NCBI GenBank assembly: GCA_023807065.1
Contig: JAJJLU010004473.1
Coordinates: 1-12,715, forward strand
Source: Isotricha intestinalis
Lineage: Eukaryota; Ciliophora; Litostomatea; Vestibuliferida; Isotrichidae
DNA length: 12,715 nt
Direction of reading: 5' to 3'
Below are positions 1 through 6,333 of this stretch, one piece after another. Position numbers and translations under genes: made by a program. The first letter of the stretch is position 1, and every line of letters begins with the position of its first letter. The notes under the pieces were generated by a model. That model did not search any database. It saw nothing but the letters and a program-made list of their open reading frames with translations, and was not told the DNA's origin.

Positions 1-2
1 AA

Positions 3-77
3 ACTGCTTTAGAAAGATATAAAAATGCTAAAAATCTTGATAGTGTAAATGAAAGAATGCCAAAAGGATATAAGTAA
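3..77 (+). CDS. 3' end of an unidentified protein gene (partial)
   Basis: From base 3 one frame stays open for 24 codons and ends at TAA (75-77). The last residues read ..SVNERMPKGYK. The other two plus frames meet stops within the first 30 bases. Codon choice (tta, aga, aaa, gaa, gat) is that of the clear genes further right, which is why I read this as coding. The C-terminus is basic and probably helical. The fragment is too short to assign a family, and no function is proposed. The rest of the gene lies to the left of the window. Confidence 0.6.
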   Translation, partial: TALERYKNAKNLDSVNERMPKGYK

Positions 78-414
78 TGTATTTAGTAATAATAAAAAAA
101 GTATTTAATTATTATTATTAACATACATTTTAAATTTCTTTTCATTTTAAAAAAAGTATTTTATCTTGTTAAAATAATATTTAAGGAATTAAAATTAAAA
201 TATAATTTTTTAATGGCGTGAGATAAATTTTTTTTGAAGAAAAAAATAAAGAAAAATATATAAATAAATATCCTTTTTTCAATTATAACTTAAACATTCT
301 ATTTTAAAAACAATTTAAAAAAAATTCTTTGAATGAAATATATATATAATAGCACATTTTAAATTTTTTAAAGTAAATAAAAATAAGAAGAAGATACTTT
401 ATAAATTTTATTTG
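78..414. other. A/T-rich spacer without a recognisable gene
   Basis: This 337-base stretch is almost entirely A/T and has stops in all frames at short intervals. It must hold the 3' UTR of the gene ending at 77 and the promoter and leader of the gene starting at 415. I see no tRNA, hairpin or repeat that stands out from base composition. An A-run followed by GTATT occurs twice (about 92-106 and 150-160), but this is close to what composition predicts. Confidence 0.5.
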
Positions 415-687
415 ATGAAATCTTTAAAAAAGAAAAATTCAAATTCTTTAAAAAGAAAAAGAAAACTTTTTAAAAATTGTTTAAAAAAAAGAAAAATGAT
501 TTTTCATATAATATATTCTCCAAAAAATACCACTCAATTCCTCATAAAATATCATAATACTTTTAGGAACAATTTTTTTGATGATGAAGATTTTATTCCT
601 TTTGGATCTATGATAAATTCTTTTGATTTGCAATCAGAAAATTCAACTTGTGATGAAGATGAAGAAAAAAATTCTTTTTGTTGTTGA
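415..687 (+). CDS. Small basic/acidic protein with a HEXIM-like P-x-N-T-T-Q-F-L motif
   Basis: This is a 90-residue protein. The first ATG is at 415; the TTG just before it is not used as a start. Residues 2-28 are very basic (KKK, KRKRK, KKRK clusters), resembling a nuclear localisation or RNA-binding arginine/lysine-rich motif. Residues 35-43 read SPKNTTQFL. The middle and tail are acidic (DDED at 56-59, CDEDEE at 79-84), and the end is SFCC. The order of basic patch, P-x-NTTQFL with a His four residues later, then acidic stretch matches the central part of metazoan HEXIM proteins. There the basic patch binds 7SK RNA and the PYNT motif helps inhibit P-TEFb (CDK9/cyclin T). The coiled-coil dimerisation region of HEXIM is absent. 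A role in binding a transcription kinase is inference only. It is the only gene here with a visible stop that ends in TGA. Confidence 0.6.
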   Translation: MKSLKKKNSNSLKRKRKLFKNCLKKRKMIFHIIYSPKNTTQFLIKYHNTFRNNFFDDEDFIPFGSMINSFDLQSENSTCDEDEEKNSFCC

Positions 688-990
688 GTATGAAAAAAAA
701 GTATTCTAATTAGTTTTTATAAAAATAATATATATAAATTTTTTGAATAAATATTCTTTTTTCATTGAAATTTTTTGATTCTTTTCTATAATCCTTTTTT
801 CTTTTTTTCTCAACATGTTTTATAATTAAATCTTATAAAAAGAAAAATTAAATTATAATATTATACAAATTTATTATTTAAAACTTAAATTTTATTTTTA
901 TTATTTTTAAATATTTAAATAGATTACCTTGATTTTTTTTTAAATGAAAAAAGAATTATATGAATTAATTTAATTTAAAATTAGACATAT
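688..990. other. A/T-rich spacer without a recognisable gene
   Basis: These 303 bases between two plus-strand genes contain mostly A and T homopolymer runs and no open frame of useful length. The stretch presumably holds the 3' UTR of the small gene on the left and the promoter of the Vps20/CHMP6 gene on the right. No specific control site can be named, because TATA-like and AATAAA-like words occur everywhere at this composition. Confidence 0.5.
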
Positions 991-1626
991 ATGGGACCAT
1001 GTGTTTCTACAAAAAACAAAAAATCAAAAGAAGTGAAAAAAAGAGAGAATGTTCTTTCACAAAATGAGAAAGTACTTTTAGAATGTAAACAATGTAGAGA
1101 TAATATAAAATTATATATAAAGAAATTAGAAACAACATCAAATAAAAAAAGAGAAAAAGCAAAAGAGTTATTAAAAAATAATCAAAAAGATAGGGCAAAA
1201 TTATATTTAAAGCAAAGTAAATTTCATTTAGAACAAGTAAAAATATCAGAAGCTCAATTAACAATGATAGAAGAACAAATAGATAATATTCAATCAACAA
1301 CTCAAATGTTAGAAATTCAGAAAGTTTTAGAAAAAGGAAATAATGTTTTAAAAGAAATGCAAAAAGAAATGAATGTTGAAAAATGGGAAAAAATAAAAGA
1401 TGATATGGATGAATTACAAGAAGAACAAAATGAAATCAATCAATTTTTCAGAGAACATGATATTGATGTTCAACAAGCTGATGATGAAGTTAATGAAATG
1501 TTTAATAAAATGGAAAAAGAATTAGGATTAAATGAAGAAAAATTACCTGAAGTTCCACAAGGAAAAATAGTTATTGATGATAATAAAGAAAAAGAAGAAG
1601 AAAAAAAAGAAGCAATAGAAGCATAA
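991..1626 (+). CDS. VPS20: ESCRT-III subunit Vps20/CHMP6
   Basis: A 211-residue Snf7-family protein, close to the usual 200-odd residues. The start MGPCVSTK has Gly2 for N-myristoylation, as known for CHMP6, and Cys4 as a possible second lipid site. Residues about 12-100 form the basic helical hairpin typical of the family, including ERAKLLLK-like sequence at 67-74 (DRAKLYLK). The C-terminal half is acidic (autoinhibitory type). LPEVP at 185-189 matches the MIM2 motif by which CHMP6 binds the MIT domain of VPS4. In the family, ESCRT-II recruits Vps20 to endosomal membranes, where it nucleates Snf7 filaments for multivesicular-body sorting and membrane scission. The frame is complete without introns and ends in a double TAA. 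The start is fixed by the myristoylation signal. The gene lies 103 bp upstream of the cap-binding gene on the same strand. Confidence 0.9.
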   Translation: MGPCVSTKNKKSKEVKKRENVLSQNEKVLLECKQCRDNIKLYIKKLETTSNKKREKAKELLKNNQKDRAKLYLKQSKFHLEQVKISEAQLTMIEEQIDNIQSTTQMLEIQKVLEKGNNVLKEMQKEMNVEKWEKIKDDMDELQEEQNEINQFFREHDIDVQQADDEVNEMFNKMEKELGLNEEKLPEVPQGKIVIDDNKEKEEEKKEAIEA

Positions 1627-1729
1627 TAATTATCTTTAATATATATCATATCTATTAAAATAAATAATAAATATAAAAAAAAATACTTAAAACAAAACTT
1701 AACAGAAAAAAAATATTCCAAAAAAAAAA

Positions 1730-2353
1730 ATGGAAAATCCAGAATCAACAATAATAACAGAGAAACAAAATGAAGAAATACATCTTTTAAATTCAACATG
1801 GAATTTTTGGTATGCTTCTCGTAAAGAAAAAGATCATAATATTCCTTATACAGATCGTTTAATAAAAATATCAGAATTTGATAATTTAGAATTATTTTTA
1901 CAATATTATTCATATATAAAACCAGTGAATGAAATAGAAAGAAATACAGATATAGGAATATTTAAAAAAGGATATGAACCATTATGGGAAAGTTGTCCTG
2001 ATGGTGCATGTTGGTTTTTAAGATTTAAAAAAACTGATAGTCCAATTGATATTAATTTTAAATGGGAAAAATTAATTTTTGCTATGATTGGAGAACAATT
2101 AGATGAACCTAATATTTTAGGAAGTGTCTTGTCTATTCGAGGAAGAGAAACTATTATTGAATTGTGGTTTAATTACTTTAAATATGAAAAAATTAAAAAT
2201 ACTCTTGCTCAGAAATTAAGAGTTGTTTTACAAATTGATAGTAATTATAATATTTATTTTAAAGATAATGAAAAATCACTTATGGATAAATCAACTATTA
2301 GAAATGCTGAAACTTATTCTTTTAAAAAACAAAGGAAATCTACTTTCAATTAA
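1730..2353 (+). CDS. EIF4E: eIF4E-family cap-binding protein, 4EHP/class II-like
   Basis: A 207-residue protein of normal eIF4E length. The family core is plain: LNSTWNFWY (20-28), YEPLWES with the cap-stacking Trp86 and Glu87, FAMIGEQL (117-124) and the RGRETIIELW segment (137-146). Arg137 fits the phosphate-contacting Arg and Trp146 the methyl-group-contacting Trp. The second cap-sandwich Trp (human W56) is replaced by Tyr40 or its neighbour, as in 4EHP; W-Y-x-S-R and the GEQ after the helix also recall 4EHP. Human W43 is kept (Trp24), unlike typical class II. Human W73, which binds eIF4G and 4E-BPs, appears to be Leu56 (LELFLQYY). It is probably a translational regulator rather than the main initiation factor, but that is inference. 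The ATG follows a run of A. Synonymous codons switch from A-ending to T-ending around residue 78-101. Confidence 0.9.
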   Translation: MENPESTIITEKQNEEIHLLNSTWNFWYASRKEKDHNIPYTDRLIKISEFDNLELFLQYYSYIKPVNEIERNTDIGIFKKGYEPLWESCPDGACWFLRFKKTDSPIDINFKWEKLIFAMIGEQLDEPNILGSVLSIRGRETIIELWFNYFKYEKIKNTLAQKLRVVLQIDSNYNIYFKDNEKSLMDKSTIRNAETYSFKKQRKSTFN

Positions 2354-2559
2354 TTCTCTTTAATTTTACTGTTTGTTTTTGGTTTTGAATATTATTTTAA
2401 TTTTAAATAGGTAAATTGTTTTTAACTAATAGAAAATTATATTTAATTAAAAAATAAAAAAAACATTAAATAAAAAAATCCCATTTATAGAAGAAAAAAA
2501 AAAAAAATTAAAAAACCTGAAATTTAAAAACTCAAAAAAAATATTAAATATTAATATCT

Positions 2560-2847
2560 TTAATTATCTTCAATCATAGCTGTTAAAACATCTTTAATAA
2601 GCACTTTAAATTCTTCAAAATCGATTTTTCCAGAATGATCAGTATCTAAATGTTCAAGAACTTCTTTAACATCTTCTTTTGAAGGAGGTTCTGCTCCCAT
2701 ATCATTTGAAATTTGAGCCATTACTTTTTCTAATTCACTCTCATCAATTTGACCTGATTTATCGGTGTCAACACTATCAAATGCTACTTTTGCTACTTCG
2801 TTTAATTTCTTTTCATTGTTTAGGATATCTTTTATTGTGCTTGACAT
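2560..2847 (-). CDS. Small two-EF-hand calcium-binding protein
   Basis: A 95-residue protein with two canonical 12-residue EF-hand loops. Loop 1 is residues 27-38 (DTDKSGQIDESE) and loop 2 is residues 68-79 (DTDHSGKIDFEE). Both have Asp at positions 1, 3 and 9, Ser at 5, Gly at 6, Ile at 8 and Glu at 12, so both should bind calcium. Flanking helices are predicted on both sides, with a short acidic/proline linker (GAEPPSKED) between the hands. There is no signal peptide or lipid-anchor signal. The size recalls single-lobe calmodulin/centrin-like sensors of protists; the partner is unknown. The gene converges on the cap-binding gene with 206 bp between their stops. Start ATG at 2847, preceded in sense by A-rich sequence; stop TAA. 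Confidence 0.9.
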   Translation of the reverse strand: MSSTIKDILNNEKKLNEVAKVAFDSVDTDKSGQIDESELEKVMAQISNDMGAEPPSKEDVKEVLEHLDTDHSGKIDFEEFKVLIKDVLTAMIEDN

Positions 2848-3093
2848 TTTATTTTTATATATTTATTTATTTGTATAAGGCTTTTTTATAGTTTTTTATG
2901 TTTTTTTTCTAATAATATTTTTATATTATTTTTTGGGGAAATAAATTATTGTATTTTTATCAAAAATATATTATATATTATTATTTATTTTAGATGATTT
3001 AGTAATTATATAAATCTTATAATTTAATAATAAAAGTAAAATATTTTATACATAATTTTTGTTTTGATTTTATGAAGAAAATTTATAAAAAAA

Positions 3094-4617
3094 TTAATTA
3101 TAATCATCTTCTTTAGGTTGATTATTATGAGTATTAGTATTAATATTATTACCTTCATTACCATCATCAGGAATTCCATTGATTTTATTCATATATAAAA
3201 CATAATCATTATATGAATCATCATCTTTATATTTAAAAATCCCTCCATCACATTGAATTATATTTTTATTATTAGTATTTCTTTTATTTTCACTAATATT
3301 TTTATTTTCTTCAAAAATAAATTGTTCATTATCATTAGTTTGTTTATAAGAACAACACCCAAATTTAAATAAATTACTCAATCCAAAAAAATTCCATTTT
3401 TTAGATAATAAAATATTAAATCTATGTTTTCCAGATAAAGCATCTAATTCATTATAAAGTTCTACTTCATATTTATCTTTAATATATTTTAAAGTACCAA
3501 ATTTACTATTTAAATCTTTTATATATAATTTATCATTTTTTTTAATTATATAACAATGTTTTCTTGAAACAGAAATATCTTTTAATTTAACTCCATTAGA
3601 TTGATTTCTTCCAATATTAATTTCATAATCATCTTCAATTCCAATAATTAAATAACCTCTGTGAAAAGCTTTTTTTTGATTATCATCAAATAAACTATAA
3701 TCACAAACACAAAATTGATTAAATCTTGAAGTATCAATATCAACTAAGAAATATTTTTTATTTTTATAATTAATATATTTTGGATAAGGATATAAACAAA
3801 TTTCACAATTAAAACTTTTCCAAGTATAAATTTCATATTTTTCATCTTTTTTTTTATGTATTTTTGCTTCTATACAACTTTTTAAACATTTAAAATGAAT
3901 ATAACTCATTGAACCAGAGCATTTACAAGGAGAAATTAAAGGATCATTTATATTACTTTCATTTCTATAACAAATTCGACAAATAAATTTATTTTCATTT
4001 AAATTATTTTTATAATCATTTAAATCATTATTTGACAAATCTCCAGTTATTGAATTATTAAATATTATATTTGTTATATTATTACTATTATTTAAATTAT
4101 TTTGATTTGAATTTGAATTAAAATTATTTATTCCTGTATTTACTGTATTATTTCTTTGAGAATTATTAAATATTATTTTATCAAATTTTAATCTTACTCT
4201 TCCTAATTTTATTATATCACCTTCATTAATTTCTGTTTCATTTTCTTTTGATAAATTTTTCCAAATTCTTTCACAATTTTCTTTATAAAATATTTTATTA
4301 TAATTTTCACTATGTAAAGGATTTATAAATTCAAAATTTGAATTTTGTTTATTATAATTTATTTCTGTTATTATTTTTGTTTTTTTGGGATTTGAAGATA
4401 TTTTTTCTTCCAAACTTTTTACAGTATTCATTAATAAAATTTCATCTTCATTATTTTCATTTATTGTTGAAATTATATATGATAATTTATCTTCATTTGA
4501 TAAATAAAAACTTTTACTTTTAATTTCCTTTGTTTCAAAATCAAATAAATCTTCAGTATCTTTTAACCAAGATTTACATTCAATATTTAAAGACACGTTA
4601 ATTTCATTTTTATCCAT
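3094..4617 (-). CDS. FHA domain + RING-CH (MARCH-type) zinc-finger protein
   Basis: A 507-residue protein. A RING-CH (RINGv, C4HC3) finger is complete: C213, C216, C231, C233, H241, C244, C271, C274, with C-x1-C-x7-H-x2-C spacing as in MARCH E3 ligases. An FHA domain follows at about 322-405: IGR (335-337), DISVSRKH (347-354) and the LNSKFGT strand (369-375) give the phosphothreonine-binding Arg, Ser, His and Asn. Residues 129-145 (GDIIKLGRVRLKF core) resemble the end of a second FHA-like fold, cut off from the finger by an Asn-rich linker (151-190). No transmembrane segment is visible, unlike most animal MARCH proteins. A phosphopeptide-directed ubiquitin ligase is the likely role (inference). 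RINGv plus FHA is, as I recall, a recurrent ciliate arrangement. A CC pair at 421-422 could be lipid-modified. The 5' third uses mainly ACA for Thr and the rest only ACT. Stop TAA. Confidence 0.88.
   Translation of the reverse strand: MDKNEINVSLNIECKSWLKDTEDLFDFETKEIKSKSFYLSNEDKLSYIISTINENNEDEILLMNTVKSLEEKISSNPKKTKIITEINYNKQNSNFEFINPLHSENYNKIFYKENCERIWKNLSKENETEINEGDIIKLGRVRLKFDKIIFNNSQRNNTVNTGINNFNSNSNQNNLNNSNNITNIIFNNSITGDLSNNDLNDYKNNLNENKFICRICYRNESNINDPLISPCKCSGSMSYIHFKCLKSCIEAKIHKKKDEKYEIYTWKSFNCEICLYPYPKYINYKNKKYFLVDIDTSRFNQFCVCDYSLFDDNQKKAFHRGYLIIGIEDDYEINIGRNQSNGVKLKDISVSRKHCYIIKKNDKLYIKDLNSKFGTLKYIKDKYEVELYNELDALSGKHRFNILLSKKWNFFGLSNLFKFGCCSYKQTNDNEQFIFEENKNISENKRNTNNKNIIQCDGGIFKYKDDDSYNDYVLYMNKINGIPDDGNEGNNINTNTHNNQPKEDDYN
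4048..4167 (-). repeat. Asn-rich low-complexity linker in the FHA/RING-CH protein
   Basis: Residues 151-190 are dominated by Asn in AAT codons, broken by Ser, Ile and Thr. The tract separates the FHA-like N-terminal part from the RING-CH finger. It is probably a disordered linker of variable length and reflects the A/T drive of the genome rather than a fold. Confidence 0.75.
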
Positions 4618-4710
4618 TTAATTTTTAAAGTAACGAAAAAAAAATTTATATAAATTATTACATAATTTATTTTATTAAGATAAAGTAATTTAAATAATAT
4701 AAATTATAAT

Positions 4711-6156
4711 TTATTCAATTTGAGAATAAATAATATCACTTATAATTCCTTCAGAAAATTCATTAAAATCACTTTCAACTCCAAAAGCACTTAAAAAATT
4801 AAATTTAACATTAGAATTATTAGAAATAATAGAATGTTGATTAATATTATCATCTAATTCTTTTCCAACATTTCCACTCCAAGTATTAACAAAAGTCATA
4901 TTAGATAAATTTTTAATGATAATAAAATATAATTTATTCTTACTAATTGTAACAGAATTTTTTAAATAAAATTGATAAACAGGATCAACAATATTTGTAA
5001 TAACAGGAATATCAACATCAATAGATAATATTTCTTTACTATTATTATCAAATTTTTGAACATTGTCTAATTCAAATATTTTTAAATTTATTTTATAAGT
5101 AATTAAAGGTTGATTATGTTCATGAATTAAACCACATAAAGCAAATCCTGCTAAATTAATTGAATTTGAACATAGCATACATAAAGAATCAGTTTTAAAA
5201 TATTTTGATTTTGAATTTGAAAATTTTCTAAATCTTCTTATTCTCATACAAATATTTGGTATTCCTGATATTATTGTATTTATTACTGAATTTTCATATA
5301 TTGATATATTTTTCTTTAAATTTTCACATTTTATTTTAAATGAATCTTCTTCATTTATTACTTTTTCTTTTGTTTTATTTAATTGTTCCCTTAAGAAATT
5401 TTCTATATCACTTAAAAATTGTTTATTATCTAAAATTGTATTATCTTTTTCTTTTTTATATAAACATATTTTTTTATCGTCATTAATTAAATCTACTTCA
5501 TTTTTCATTTTTGTAAATTCTTCTAACATTCTTTCTGCTTTTTTTCTATTTCCTTCTAATTTTTGAACATTTAACTCAACTTCATTATCAACTCCATTGA
5601 AAAAACTTTCTATTTGTTCTTTATATTCATTTGCTTTTTCATCTAAAGCTTTATTTAATTTTTCTTTTACTTTATTTAAATTGCTTTTAAAATTTTCTTT
5701 TTCAGTTACATAAAAATTATTTAAATTTTCAATAGTATCATGTGATTCATCTATTTTTTTATTTAATTCATTTAAACTTTCTTCTAATTTAATATTTTTA
5801 GATTTTATTTCTTCTATAATTAAATCAAAAGTTGAACTTGAATGATTTCTATGTTCAGTAGCAAAGCAAGTTTTACAAATGAATTGAGCACAATCTTCAC
5901 AATAAAATAATGATACTTCATCATTATGTTTATAACAATGATGTGCATTTTCTTCTTCTTTTGAAATTAAAGAATCTAATGTTGCAACATTTGGGTCTAC
6001 TATTATTAAATTTTTCCTTTTTGGTGTTACTCCTTCTTCTAAACATAATGAACATAACACTTGAAATGTCTTTTTATCTAATGTTAAATAATTCTTTTTT
6101 ATTCCATGATGAACTGAACATCGAATTTGAGAAAATACAGAATCATAACCATCCAT
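4711..6156 (-). CDS. B-box / coiled-coil / PHR-domain protein (TRIM-like without RING)
   Basis: A 481-residue protein. Residues 13-38 (C13, H16 or H17, C35, C38) look like a degenerate B-box1. B-box2 is canonical: C74, H77, C86, C89, C94, C97, H102, H105. Residues about 111-290 are a long charged coiled coil. The C-terminal 170 residues (about 315-481) look like a PHR domain, the beta-sandwich of PAM/Highwire/RPM-1 and BTBD proteins. INLAGFALCGL (333-343) followed by ITYKINLKIFEL (352-363) is its typical opening, and GIISDIIY (470-477) fits the typical end. There is no RING finger, so ligase activity is not evident. TRIM-type oligomerisation through the coiled coil with PHR as the target-binding end is inference. 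It lies on the same strand as its neighbours, 93 bp upstream of the FHA/RING-CH gene. ATG sits in an A-rich context; stop TAA. Confidence 0.82.
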   Translation of the reverse strand: MDGYDSVFSQIRCSVHHGIKKNYLTLDKKTFQVLCSLCLEEGVTPKRKNLIIVDPNVATLDSLISKEEENAHHCYKHNDEVSLFYCEDCAQFICKTCFATEHRNHSSSTFDLIIEEIKSKNIKLEESLNELNKKIDESHDTIENLNNFYVTEKENFKSNLNKVKEKLNKALDEKANEYKEQIESFFNGVDNEVELNVQKLEGNRKKAERMLEEFTKMKNEVDLINDDKKICLYKKEKDNTILDNKQFLSDIENFLREQLNKTKEKVINEEDSFKIKCENLKKNISIYENSVINTIISGIPNICMRIRRFRKFSNSKSKYFKTDSLCMLCSNSINLAGFALCGLIHEHNQPLITYKINLKIFELDNVQKFDNNSKEILSIDVDIPVITNIVDPVYQFYLKNSVTISKNKLYFIIIKNLSNMTFVNTWSGNVGKELDDNINQHSIISNNSNVKFNFLSAFGVESDFNEFSEGIISDIIYSQIE

Positions 6157-6161
6157 TTTTT

Positions 6162-6220
6162 TAATATTAGGAAATTAATATTTTATTTAAAATAAAATAT
6201 AATTCAAATTTCTAATATTA
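6162..6220. repeat. Imperfect long palindrome just upstream of the B-box/PHR gene
   Basis: An inner perfect inverted repeat of 9 bp (6180-6188 and 6190-6198, one-base spacer) is nested inside a 15-bp outer pair (6162-6176 and 6206-6220) that matches at 13 of 15 positions. The centres differ by only two bases. It begins 5 bases upstream of the B-box/PHR start codon, inside the 177-bp spacer to CEP104. It could fold as a cruciform or an mRNA hairpin, or bind a dimeric factor. At this A/T content short palindromes arise by chance, so only the nested arrangement is notable. Confidence 0.4.
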
Positions 6221-6333
6221 ATAAATATTTGAATTTTAATTATTATTTTATTTAAAAAATAAAAAAAAATATAAAAAATAAAAATAATTTATTATATCCC
6301 ATTTAAAAATATAATAAAAAAAGAAAGAAAGTT

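Noticed and set aside
672..745. Reading TGA as Cys (Euplotes-type code) to extend the small gene past 687
   Set aside because: The extension would add a short low-complexity tail. No other gene needs TGA as sense, and TGA never interrupts a recognisable domain here.
1007..1913. Minus-strand open frames rich in Leu, Ile and Phe opposite the Vps20 and cap-binding genes
   Set aside because: They are mirror readings of A-rich plus-strand codons. Their apparent membrane character comes from TTA/TTT/ATT complements, and both real genes have clear family matches.
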